Positions 52,390-63,469 of a DNA stretch of 64,000 bases are shown piece after piece. Position numbers and translations under genes: made by a program. The DNA lies in contig JAEWRJ010000015.1 of assembly GCA_023460055.1 (NCBI GenBank), positions 3,994 through 67,993 on the forward strand. Reading direction: 5' to 3'. The DNA comes from Bacillota bacterium. GTDB lineage: Bacteria > Bacillota > Clostridia > Christensenellales > Aristaeellaceae. The first letter of the stretch is position 1. Each line of letters starts with the position of its first letter. The notes under the pieces are model-generated. The model saw nothing but the letters and a program-made list of their open reading frames with translations. It made no database searches and had not been told where the DNA came from.

Positions 52390-53889
52390 ATGAACAGACG
52401 GTATATTGTCGCGCTTGATCAGGGGACTACTTCGTCGCGGGCGGTGGTTTTTACGCCGGAAGGCAGCATCGTCAGCTCCGCCGCGATGGAGTTCAAGCAG
52501 CATTATCCCCAGCCCGGCTGGGTGGAACATGACCCGGACGATATTTTGTCCACGCAGGTGGAATCGCTGCGCGCGGCGGTGCGCAAGGCGGGCATTTCAG
52601 CATCAGAGATCGCGGCGGTCGGCATCACCAACCAGCGCGAGACCACGATATTGTGGGAGAAATCGAGCGGCAGGCCGGTGCACCGGGCGATCGTGTGGCA
52701 GTGCCGCCGCACGGCCGGCTATGTGGATAAGCTGAAGGCCGCGGGATATACGGACATGATCCGGGAAAAGACCGGCCTTGTGCCGGATGCCTATTTTTCG
52801 GGCACCAAGCTGCAGTGGCTGCTGGATCACCTGAACCTGCGCGAGCGGGCGAGGAAGGGCGAGCTGTGCTTCGGCACGGTGGACAGCTACCTGGCCTGGC
52901 ATCTGGTGAAGGGACATCCCCATGTGACGGACGCGACCAACGCGGGCCGCACGATGCTGTTCAACCTGGCCAGACAGCAGTGGGATGACGAGTTGCTGGA
53001 TATCATGGATATCCCGCGCGAGGTGCTGCCCACGGTGGTGGATACTGCCCGCATCGTCGGCATGCTGGATGAGGACATCCTGGGCGCGCCGATCCCCGTT
53101 GCTTCCCTGGTCGGTGACCAGCACGCGGCGCTGTTCGGCCAGGCCTGCATCAACAAGGGCATGGCGAAAAACACCTACGGCACAGGCTGCTTTATGCTGA
53201 TGAACATCGGCAATGAGTTTCGGCTGTCCCAGGCGGGCCTGTTGACCACGATGGCCTGGCGGCTGGACGGCAAGCCCACCTATGCCTTTGAGGGCAGCGT
53301 GTTCATGGGCGGCGCCGCCATCCAATGGCTGCGCGATGAGATGAAACTGATCAGATCGGCGGCGGACAGCGAAGCGCTGGCCCGCTCTGTGCCCACCTCG
53401 GGCGACTGCTACCTGGTGCCCGCGTTTACGGGCCTTGGCGCGCCCTACTGGGATATGTACGCCAGGGGTACCCTGGTCGGGATGACGCGGGGCACAGGGG
53501 CGGCGCATGTGGTGCGCGCGGCGCTTGAATCCATCGCCTATCAATCAGCCGACCTGCTCGCCGCCATGACCAAGGACGCGGGCTGCAGGCCCCAGTCCCT
53601 GCGCGTGGATGGCGGCGCCAGCGCCAATGGCTTTTTGATGCAGTTCCAGTCGGATATCATGGATATGCCCATCACCAGGCCCGCGGTGCTGGAGACGACC
53701 GCTCTTGGCGCGGCCCTGCTGGCCGGGCTGGCCGCCGGCGTCTACCCGGATGTCAATTCCACCGCGATCGGCTGGCATGTGGATTCCACCTTTGAGCCGC
53801 AGATGACGGAGGGCGACAGGGAAAAGGCGCTCAAGGGCTGGCGGCGGGCTGTGGGCGCGGCGCTGTACTGGGCCGGGAAGAGGGATTAA
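52390..53889 (+). CDS. glpK: Glycerol kinase
   Basis: 499 residues from the ATG at 52390, preceded by GGAGG; the upstream ATG would place that site inside the gene. It phosphorylates glycerol to glycerol 3-phosphate. FGGY-kinase marks: ALDQGTTSSRAVVF (phosphate 1), WQCRRTA, DATNAGRTMLFNL, GDQHAALFGQ, NTYGTGCFMLMN (phosphate 2), GLGAPYWD and LRVDGGASANGFLMQFQSDI (adenosine loop). Full family length. It stands alone, with no glpF or glpD nearby. Confidence 0.97.
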   Translation: MNRRYIVALDQGTTSSRAVVFTPEGSIVSSAAMEFKQHYPQPGWVEHDPDDILSTQVESLRAAVRKAGISASEIAAVGITNQRETTILWEKSSGRPVHRAIVWQCRRTAGYVDKLKAAGYTDMIREKTGLVPDAYFSGTKLQWLLDHLNLRERARKGELCFGTVDSYLAWHLVKGHPHVTDATNAGRTMLFNLARQQWDDELLDIMDIPREVLPTVVDTARIVGMLDEDILGAPIPVASLVGDQHAALFGQACINKGMAKNTYGTGCFMLMNIGNEFRLSQAGLLTTMAWRLDGKPTYAFEGSVFMGGAAIQWLRDEMKLIRSAADSEALARSVPTSGDCYLVPAFTGLGAPYWDMYARGTLVGMTRGTGAAHVVRAALESIAYQSADLLAAMTKDAGCRPQSLRVDGGASANGFLMQFQSDIMDMPITRPAVLETTALGAALLAGLAAGVYPDVNSTAIGWHVDSTFEPQMTEGDREKALKGWRRAVGAALYWAGKRD

Positions 53890-53949
53890 GATAAGATTGC
53901 TTTTTCGGGTACAATCTCTACCCGCCATGAAGCGCGCAAGCCGCGGCGG

Positions 53950-53978
53950 TTGAAGCTGAACCTATAGCGTGATATAAT
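53950..53978 (+). promoter_or_regulatory. Sigma-A promoter of the eight-gene operon
   Basis: TTGAAG (53950-53955), 17 bp, perfect TATAAT (53973-53978), 31 bp before the first start codon. The site CAGGAAAGGGG follows. Confidence 0.85.
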
Positions 53979-54009
53979 CTATCCCTGCTTCAGGCAGGAA
54001 AGGGGCTTC

Positions 54010-54876
54010 ATGTATTTAGCGGACGAGTGGCAGGATTTTGAGGTGCTGGACACCGGGGACGGGTACAAGCTGGAGCGCTGGGGCGATGTGATGCTTGCCC
54101 GGCCCGACCCGCAGGTTATCTGGCCCAAGGCGCGGCCTGAGCTGTGGGAGAAGGCGGACGCCCTGTACAGCCGAAGCCGGGAAGGCGGCGGGAACTGGAA
54201 CTTCAGCCGCAAGCTGCCCGAGCGCTGGGCGATCGGCTACAAGGGCCTGCGCTTTTTTGTGCGGCCCACCGGCTTCAAGCACACGGGCCTTTTTCCCGAG
54301 CAGGCGGCCAACTGGGATTGGATGCGCAGCGCGCTTGAGGGCAAGGGAAACGCCAAGGTGCTGAATCTCTTTGCCTATACCGGCGGGGCGACCCTGGCCT
54401 GCATGCAGGCAGGCGCTGATGTCACCCATGTGGACGCGGCCAAGGGCATGAACCAGTGGGCGAAGGAAAACCGGGACCTGTCAGGCCTGCGCCAGGACGG
54501 TTGCCGCTTTATCGTGGAGGACGCGATGGCCTTTTTGCGCCGTGAGATCCGCCGGGGCAGCACCTACGAGGGCATCCTGATGGATCCGCCAAGCTACGGC
54601 CGCGGCCCTTCGGGGGAGGTCTGGAAGCTGGAGGATGAGCTGTATACCCTGGTGGATACCGCGGCGCAGCTTTTGAGCGGACGGGCGGCCTTCTTCCTGG
54701 TCAACAGCTACACGACCGGCTTTCAGCCGACCGTGATCCGCAATATCATCGAAAAGACAGTATGCGCGCGCCATGGGGGAAAAGCGGAAGCGGATGAGCT
54801 GACGCTGCCGATCACATCCGGCGGGCTGCTGCCCTGCGGCTGTTCGGGCCGCTGGACGGCGGGAGAGGATAAATAA
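54010..54876 (+). CDS. SAM-dependent rRNA methyltransferase-like protein (RlmI/RlmK family)
   Basis: 288 residues. An N-terminal beta domain (1-95) precedes a Rossmann methyltransferase: motif I VLNLFAYTGGATLACMQAGA (about 118-137), acidic loop HVDAAKGM, and catalytic-loop MDPPSYGRG near 193. This is the COG1092 class that methylates 23S rRNA bases. No PUA domain is visible. It is the first gene of an operon of mostly RNA-modifying and vitamin-uptake functions, with 3 bp to the next gene. Confidence 0.85.
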   Translation: MYLADEWQDFEVLDTGDGYKLERWGDVMLARPDPQVIWPKARPELWEKADALYSRSREGGGNWNFSRKLPERWAIGYKGLRFFVRPTGFKHTGLFPEQAANWDWMRSALEGKGNAKVLNLFAYTGGATLACMQAGADVTHVDAAKGMNQWAKENRDLSGLRQDGCRFIVEDAMAFLRREIRRGSTYEGILMDPPSYGRGPSGEVWKLEDELYTLVDTAAQLLSGRAAFFLVNSYTTGFQPTVIRNIIEKTVCARHGGKAEADELTLPITSGGLLPCGCSGRWTAGEDK

Positions 54877-54879
54877 GCG

Positions 54880-57568
<2,689 letters not shown>

Positions 57569-57585
<17 letters not shown>

Positions 57586-58432
57586 GGGACTCAGCCACAC
57601 CTATCAGGGGGGCAGCCCCTTCCAGTCGACCGCGCTGCACGATGTCAATCTGGTGATCGAGGACCGTGACCTGCTGGCGCTGATCGGCCATACGGGCAGC
57701 GGCAAGTCCACGCTGGCGCAGCACCTGAATGGCCTGCTTCAGCCGACGTCCGGCCGCGTGCTGCTGGACGGGCAGGATATCAACGAAAAATCCAGCGACA
57801 AGCGCGCCCTGCGCTTTGCCGTGGGCCTTGTTTTCCAGTATCCCGAACACCAGCTGTTTGAGGAGACTGTTAAAAAGGATATCGGCTTCGGCCCGCGCAA
57901 CATGGGCCTGGGAGAGGCCGAGGTGGACGCGCGCGTGCGGGAGGCGATGGACAAGATCGGCCTGCCCTATGATGAGATCGCCGAAAAATCGCCCTTTGAG
58001 CTCTCCGGCGGGCAGATGCGCCGGGTGGCGCTGGCGGGTGTGCTCGCGATGCGCCCGCGCATTCTGGTGCTGGATGAGCCGACGGCGGGGCTTGATCCCA
58101 GGGCAAGGGACTTTTTGTTAAACGATGTGCGAAGATTGCACGCAGAGGGCACCAGCGTGGTGATGATCTCCCACAGCATGGACGACGTGGCCAGGCTGGC
58201 CACCCGCGTGGCGGTGCTTGAGAAGGGCCGCCTGGTCATGCAGGGCAGCCCGGGGGAGATATTCGCTCAGGTGGACAAGCTGTCGGCTATGGGGCTTGAT
58301 GTGCCCCAGGCCAGCAGGCTGCGCTATCTGCTGGCTGAGTCCGGCATCGAGCTGCCCGAGTGCTATCAGCTGGAGGAGCTGGCGGACAGCCTGGCGGCTT
58401 ATCTGAAAGGGGGTGCCGGCCATGCTTCGTGA
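57569..58432 (+). CDS. ecfA2: ECF transporter ATPase A2
   Basis: 287 residues, TTG start with GGGAGG upstream, overlapping ecfA1 by 17 bp. Walker A GHTGSGKST, Q-loop VFQYPEHQLFEETV, signature LSGGQMRRVALAG, Walker B LVLDEPTAGLDP and H-loop MISHSMDD. It pairs with EcfA1 on the transmembrane EcfT. Confidence 0.96.
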
Positions 58433-59225
58433 TATCACGCTGGGGCAGTATTACCCCGTACAAAGCCCTGTGCACCGCATGGATCCGCGCGTCAAGATCA
58501 CGCTGACTGTGGCCTTCATCGTCTGCGTGTTCCTGGTGGGCTCGCCGCTTGGCTACATCCCGATCGCCCTGTATACGGCGCTGGCCTGTTGGGCTTCCAA
58601 CCTGCCCTTTAAGATGATGCTGCGCTCCCTGCGGCCGCTGCGCATCCTGCTGATTTTTACCTTTATCCTCAACCTGTTCTTTGGCAGCGGGCAGACGGAG
58701 ATCTTCCGCCTGTGGTTCATCCGCGTGAGCGCGGAGGGGCTGAATAACGCCATTCATTTTTCGCTGCGCCTGGTTTTTCTGGTGATGGGCAGCAGCGTCA
58801 TGACCCTGACCACGCCGCCCGTTACCCTGACTGACGGCCTGGAAAGCCTGGTCTCCCCGCTGAAGATCATCAAATTTCCGGCGCACGAGATGGCCATGAT
58901 GATGACCATTGCCCTGCGCTTCATCCCCACCCTGGCCGAGGAGGCCGATAAGATCATGAAGGCGCAGAGCGCCAGGGGGGCCGATTTTACCTCGGGCTCC
59001 CTGCGCCAGCGCGCCAAGGCGCTGATCCCCCTGCTGGTGCCGCTGTTTGTCAGCGCCTTCCGCCGGGCCGGGGACCTCGCGATGGCGATGGAAAGCCGCT
59101 GCTACCGGGGCGGCGAGGGCCGGACCAAGCTGCATATATTAAAGGCGGGGCGCCGGGACCTGTTCGCTGCGCTGTCGATGGCCGCCCTCTTTGCCATTGT
59201 GCTTTTGATGGCGCGCTATGTCTAA
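58422..59225 (+). CDS. ecfT: ECF transporter transmembrane protein T
   Basis: 267 residues from the ATG at 58422 (AAAGGGGG upstream). About five hydrophobic helices (for example LTVAFIVCVFLVGSPLGYIP, IALYTALACWA, ILLIFTFILNLFFG) and the cytoplasmic coupling motifs SARGADF and ESRCYRGG that contact the two ATPases. It overlaps ecfA2 by 11 bp and truA by eight. Confidence 0.95.
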   Translation: MLRDITLGQYYPVQSPVHRMDPRVKITLTVAFIVCVFLVGSPLGYIPIALYTALACWASNLPFKMMLRSLRPLRILLIFTFILNLFFGSGQTEIFRLWFIRVSAEGLNNAIHFSLRLVFLVMGSSVMTLTTPPVTLTDGLESLVSPLKIIKFPAHEMAMMMTIALRFIPTLAEEADKIMKAQSARGADFTSGSLRQRAKALIPLLVPLFVSAFRRAGDLAMAMESRCYRGGEGRTKLHILKAGRRDLFAALSMAALFAIVLLMARYV

Positions 59226-59967
59226 ACGGATCCTGCTGACCATCGAGTACGACGGCAGCGCCTACTGCGGCTGGCAGCGGCAATTGAACGGCCCCAGCGT
59301 GCAGCAAAAGGTGGAAGAAGCCCTCTTTAAGGTGACAGGCGAGCGCATCGGCATCATAGGCGCCAGCCGCACCGACGCGGGCGTGCATGCCCTCGGGCAG
59401 CGCGCCCATTTTGATATGGAATCAACTATCCCGGCCGACAAGGTTCCCTTTGCCTTGAATGCAAAACTGCCGCGCGATATCCGCGTGACGGCGGGGCGGG
59501 AGATTGACGGGCGTTTTCATGCCCGCTTTGACGCCGCCGGCAAGGAATACAGCTACCTGATCTATAACCGCCGCCATCCCAGCGCCCTGCTGCGAGACCT
59601 CAGCGCCCATGTATCGGTGCCGCTGGATGTTGGTGCCATGGAACGCGCCTGCCGGTATCTGCCAGGTACGCACGACTTCGCGGCCTTTCAGGCGGCGGGC
59701 GGCACGGCCAAGACGACCATCCGCCGCATCGACAGCGTGAGTGTCGGGAGGCAGGGGGATGAGATCCGCCTGGTGATCTACGGCACGGCCTTTTTATACA
59801 ACATGGTGCGCATCATCGCGGGCACCTTGATCTATGTGGGTCAGGGGCGTCTGCCGGAAGACGTGTTCGCCCGGGCGATTGAGACGGGCGATCGGCTGCA
59901 GCTGGGCCCGACGGCCCCTCCGCAGGGCTTGTGCCTGAACCGGGTGGATTACGGAGGCGGCGTGTGA
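59218..59967 (+). CDS. truA: tRNA pseudouridine synthase A
   Basis: 249 residues. It makes pseudouridine at positions 38-40 in the anticodon arm of many tRNAs. Marks: IEYDGSAYCGWQRQ, catalytic ASRTDAGVHALGQ with Asp 53, and FLYNMVRIIAGTL. The arrangement ecfA1-ecfA2-ecfT-truA is conserved in Firmicutes. The stop overlaps the next GTG. Confidence 0.97.
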   Translation: MSKRILLTIEYDGSAYCGWQRQLNGPSVQQKVEEALFKVTGERIGIIGASRTDAGVHALGQRAHFDMESTIPADKVPFALNAKLPRDIRVTAGREIDGRFHARFDAAGKEYSYLIYNRRHPSALLRDLSAHVSVPLDVGAMERACRYLPGTHDFAAFQAAGGTAKTTIRRIDSVSVGRQGDEIRLVIYGTAFLYNMVRIIAGTLIYVGQGRLPEDVFARAIETGDRLQLGPTAPPQGLCLNRVDYGGGV

Positions 59968-62261
59968 GCGAGGAAAAAAAGCGGCAGGCAAAATCACCCG
60001 CGGCGGTCAGGCTGTCGGTACGCGCGCTGGTCGCTTTTTCTGTTTTTCCCGCGGACATCATGCCATTCTCCTCCGCCTTGATGGAGGAGGGCAGGCAGGC
60101 CCACCTCAGCCGGCAGGAAAAGAGCGGCGCCAGGCGCGAGCTGGGGCTGAAGTACCGGGGCCGCCGACTTGGGATAGAGGTTGACATCTCCGGGCGGATG
60201 GATCTTTATGACGAGAATACCCTGCCGCCCCTGATCGAGGAGATCAAACTGTCGCCGGGCGTGCCGCCTGAGGAGGCTAAAAAGGAACACCTCTATCAGG
60301 CGCTGTGCTACGGCTATATGCTCTGCCTGCGGGACAGCATCAGCGAAGTCTCTGTCCGCGTCAGCTATGCCGATATCCGCGGGGAGCTGACCGCGCAGTT
60401 TGAGCGCGTCTACGGTATGAGCGAGCTGGAGGCGCTCTTTTTTGAGCTGCTGGATAAATATATCGTCTGGCACAAGCGCATGGAGCGCCACCGCGCCAGG
60501 CGCGACAAGAGCATAGAAGCCCTCCCCTTTCCCTACCCCGCCTACAGGGGCGGCCAGCGGGAGATGGCAGGGCAGGTGTATACCGCGATCCTCAGGCGCA
60601 GGCGGCTGTATGCCGTTATGCCCACCGGCACGGGCAAAAGCGCCGCGGTGCTCTACCCCGCGCTGAAGGCACTGGGGCTTGGGCACACCGCGCAGATCTA
60701 TTGTCTGACTGCCCGCACGACGGCCCGCCGCGCGATGGAGCAGGAGTTTCAGCGCATGCGGGCCCACGGCCTGAAGCTCAAAACGCTCACGCTCAACGCG
60801 CGGGAGAAGATCTGCCCCATGGCGGAGGTGCGCTGCGACCCGGACTTCTGTCCCCGCGCCAGAGGCCACTATCTCAGGCAGGAACAGGGCCTGCTGGCCG
60901 CCATGAAGGCGCCCTGCTGGGACACGGAGACGGTGATAAAGATCGCAGACCGGCATGAGCTGTGCCCTTTTGAGTTCAGCCTGGCGCTGTGCGAGCTGGC
61001 GGACGCCGTGGTCTGCGACTATAACTACGCCTTTGATCCGCGCGTGCGCATCAAGCGCATATTTGAAAATCCGGGCGATTTGACCCTGCTGGCGGATGAG
61101 GCGCACAATCTGCCCGACCGCCTGCGCGATACGCTGTCAGGCGGATTATCAGGTGCGATGCTTGCCGAGTTTCGCAGGGAGGCGGGCAAGCGCTTTGGCA
61201 GAAAGCATCCTGTCTACAAGCAGGCGGCTAAGCTGCTCCTTGCCCTGCGGGAACTTGAAGAGAAAGAACCAGCTTTAAAGGGCCTGTATCTGCTGGCGGA
61301 TGAACTGCTCGGCCTATTCCGCCAGTACCCGGAGGCGGCGGGGGACGGAAGCCTCTCCCGGGAGCTGCTGGGCTTTTATGACGCGCTGGGGCGGCAATTG
61401 GCGGAGCCGGCGCAGTACAGGCTGCTGATCAGGCGGGAAGGCCGCGAGCAGGCGGTTCGCCTGCTGTGCCTTGATTTTACGCCCTATCTGAAAAAGGCGA
61501 CCGAGAAGCTCTGCGGATTTGTCTGCTACTCGGCCACCCTGTCGCCCCTGCCCCAGATGAGCAAATTGCTTGGCGGCGATGAGGAGGACGCGTGTTTTGA
61601 GCTGCCCTCCCCCTTCCCGCCGGAGCACTTGCTGTGCCTGCATGTGCCGCTCAACACCCGCTATCAGCAGCGCGAGGCGACGGCCGCCGCCGTGGCTGAT
61701 GCCGTCCGGGCCATGTTTATGGGAAAGGCGGGCAAATACGCCGTGTTCTTCCCCTCTTATCTCTATATGGGCATGGTGGCGGAGCAGCTCTCCGGCCTGC
61801 CCCTGATGGTGCAGGAGACGGGCATGGATGAAGAGAAACGGGCGGACTTTATCGGGGCCTTTACGCGCGACGAGCAGTCGCTGCTTGCCCTGTGCGTGCT
61901 GGGCGGCATCTTTGCCGAGGGCATCGACCTGCCGGGCCGCGCCCTGATCGGCGTGTGCGTGGTGGGGGTCGGCCTGCCCCAGATCGGACCTGAGCGGGAG
62001 GCCATCCGAGAGCAGGCGGAAAGCAGCGGCCATAATGGGTTTGACATCGCCTACCGCTACCCCGGCATGCACAAGGTGCTGCAGGCGGCCGGCCGCCTGA
62101 TCCGCTCGGACAGCGACCGGGGTGTTCTCTTGCTGTGCGATGACCGCTACGGCCAGCCGGGCTACTCAGGCCTTTTGCCGCCCCATTACCGCGTGACCAG
62201 GGCGCGTGGGAGTGAGATCGAGGGGCATATCAAAGAATTCTGGGGCCGTGAACAAAGCTAA
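59964..62261 (+). CDS. Nuclease-helicase: PD-(D/E)XK-like domain fused to XPD/DinG-type helicase
   Basis: 765 residues, GTG start overlapping the truA stop (GTGA). The N-terminal part (about 60-130) shows GIEVDISGRMDLY, IEEIKLSPG and HLYQALCYGYML, a RecB/Cas4-like nuclease pattern (D, ExK, QxxxY). The helicase follows: Walker A MPTGTGKS at about 219; four cysteines in the XPD iron-sulfur position (CPMAEVRCDPDFC and CPFE); DEAH at about 381; and C-terminal motifs GIFAEGIDLPG and QAAGRLIRS. It probably handles recombination or replication-fork DNA. Last gene of the operon, ending in a terminator. Confidence 0.88.
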   Translation: MSEEKKRQAKSPAAVRLSVRALVAFSVFPADIMPFSSALMEEGRQAHLSRQEKSGARRELGLKYRGRRLGIEVDISGRMDLYDENTLPPLIEEIKLSPGVPPEEAKKEHLYQALCYGYMLCLRDSISEVSVRVSYADIRGELTAQFERVYGMSELEALFFELLDKYIVWHKRMERHRARRDKSIEALPFPYPAYRGGQREMAGQVYTAILRRRRLYAVMPTGTGKSAAVLYPALKALGLGHTAQIYCLTARTTARRAMEQEFQRMRAHGLKLKTLTLNAREKICPMAEVRCDPDFCPRARGHYLRQEQGLLAAMKAPCWDTETVIKIADRHELCPFEFSLALCELADAVVCDYNYAFDPRVRIKRIFENPGDLTLLADEAHNLPDRLRDTLSGGLSGAMLAEFRREAGKRFGRKHPVYKQAAKLLLALRELEEKEPALKGLYLLADELLGLFRQYPEAAGDGSLSRELLGFYDALGRQLAEPAQYRLLIRREGREQAVRLLCLDFTPYLKKATEKLCGFVCYSATLSPLPQMSKLLGGDEEDACFELPSPFPPEHLLCLHVPLNTRYQQREATAAAVADAVRAMFMGKAGKYAVFFPSYLYMGMVAEQLSGLPLMVQETGMDEEKRADFIGAFTRDEQSLLALCVLGGIFAEGIDLPGRALIGVCVVGVGLPQIGPEREAIREQAESSGHNGFDIAYRYPGMHKVLQAAGRLIRSDSDRGVLLLCDDRYGQPGYSGLLPPHYRVTRARGSEIEGHIKEFWGREQS

Positions 62262-62292
62262 AAGCCATGCTGAAAAACGGCATGGCTTTTAG
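62258..62292. terminator. Bidirectional terminator
   Basis: Stem CTAAAAGCCATGC / GCATGGCTTTTAG with a nine-base loop, between the convergent helicase and MaoC genes; A and T runs lie within the stem ends. Confidence 0.9.
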
Positions 62293-62311
62293 ATTCAGCG
62301 ATAATTCCCGC

Positions 62312-62734
62312 TCATGACGCCTTGGGCGGCATCACCGTCGCCTCGCCGACGATCACCGGCTCCCCCTGGGGATTCACCGCCAGGCACTCGAAGACGGCGC
62401 GGTTGCGCTCCTCGTTAAGCTCCTTGACGGTCACGCTGGCTGTGATTTCCTCGCCAAAGTGGACGGGGCGGGTAAATTTGAGCGTCTGGCCTGTATAGAT
62501 GGTGCCCACGCCCGGCAGGTCGGTGCCCAGCAGGGCGCTGAACAGGGAGCCTGCCAGCATGCCGTGGACGATACGGGTCTTGAATTGCGTGGTTTTCGCG
62601 TAGTTTTCATCCATATGCGCGGGGTTTGAGTCGCCGGATACCCTGGCGAACTCCGCTACGTCTTGCTCAACAAAGGTCTTGCGCAGCTCGGCCTTATCGC
62701 CCACATGAAGCTGCTGGATCGTTTTGCCTGTCAT
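62312..62734 (-). CDS. MaoC-like (R)-specific enoyl-CoA hydratase
   Basis: 140 residues of hot-dog fold. The hydratase-2 motif FARVSGDSNPAHMDENYA holds catalytic Asp 35 and His 40, followed by IVHGMLAGSLFSALLG. It hydrates trans-2-enoyl-CoA to (R)-3-hydroxyacyl-CoA. Homologues such as PhaJ feed polyhydroxyalkanoate or fatty-acid pathways; here no such pathway gene is adjacent. Ribosome site CGGAGG precedes ATG. An inverted repeat upstream suggests repressor control. Confidence 0.92.
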   Translation of the reverse strand: MTGKTIQQLHVGDKAELRKTFVEQDVAEFARVSGDSNPAHMDENYAKTTQFKTRIVHGMLAGSLFSALLGTDLPGVGTIYTGQTLKFTRPVHFGEEITASVTVKELNEERNRAVFECLAVNPQGEPVIVGEATVMPPKAS

Positions 62735-62764
62735 CTGTCAATCCTCCGTTCAGTCGCGAAAGCA

Positions 62765-62780
62765 AGTTAACTATCTAACT
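62765..62780. promoter_or_regulatory. Inverted-repeat operator upstream of the MaoC gene
   Basis: AGTTA-ACTATC-TAACT, 31 bp before the MaoC start codon and just downstream of its promoter; the form of MarR/TetR operators. Confidence 0.5.
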
Positions 62781-62783
62781 ACA

Positions 62784-62812
62784 GGTTTACCACCCTGTCT
62801 AAAATTTGTCAA
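62784..62812 (-). promoter_or_regulatory. Candidate promoter of the MaoC gene
   Basis: On the minus strand a perfect TTGACA (62812-62807) is followed 17 bp later by weak TAAACC (62789-62784). Confidence 0.5.
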
Positions 62813-62926
62813 GACATTTTATGAATCAGCTTTCATGTTTCCCGCGTGTCCGCAACGCTAAGAAAAACGTACAGCCGAACAGGGATTATGGTATAATGAT
62901 TCTATAGAGATCGTGGGGGTGAAGTT

Positions 62927-63469
62927 ATGGCGGATTTGCCGCAGCACCGTCTGGGAGAAATAGAGCGCAAGATGCTCACCTTATACAGCTTAAAAAAGCT
63001 GGGCGAGTGCGGCAATCTGCAGCTGATCGCCTTTATGCTGGAATGCGACATCATGAATTACTTCGACCTGCAGACTGCCCTGTTTGACCTGCGGGATGCC
63101 GGCCAGGCGGCCAGATGCCCCCAGGTGGCCGACGACCTGTACCAGATCACGCCGGCGGGGGAGGAGGCGCTGGGGCTGTTCCTGACAAGAGCGCCGCAAA
63201 GCCTGCTCGATACGGTCGACATGCAGGCTCCCCTCTACCGCGAACGCTTCAGCCGCCAGCGGGAGCGGTCCGCGCGCATCGTGCACGATGAGGGAAACGA
63301 GTACCATGTATCCATGCAGATCAACGAGCAGAAAATGCCCCTGATGACCCTTGACCTCAGCCTGCCCACCGCCGAGCTGGCCGCGCGCTTTCGCGACCGC
63401 TGGATGGATAACGCGCAGGAGATCTATGACTTTATCATCGGCCGCCTGGCGGGGGAGGACCGGGCATGA
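62927..63469 (+). CDS. DUF4364 family protein
   Basis: 180 residues. The N-terminal winged helix-like region (EIERKMLTLYSLKKLGECGN, LQLIAFMLECDIMNYFDLQT) and the overall length match DUF4364, a family restricted mainly to Clostridia and of unknown function, perhaps transcriptional. TATAAT at 62892-62897 is a likely -10. The next gene starts inside its stop codon (ATGA), so it is co-transcribed with ispD. Confidence 0.88.
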   Translation: MADLPQHRLGEIERKMLTLYSLKKLGECGNLQLIAFMLECDIMNYFDLQTALFDLRDAGQAARCPQVADDLYQITPAGEEALGLFLTRAPQSLLDTVDMQAPLYRERFSRQRERSARIVHDEGNEYHVSMQINEQKMPLMTLDLSLPTAELAARFRDRWMDNAQEIYDFIIGRLAGEDRA

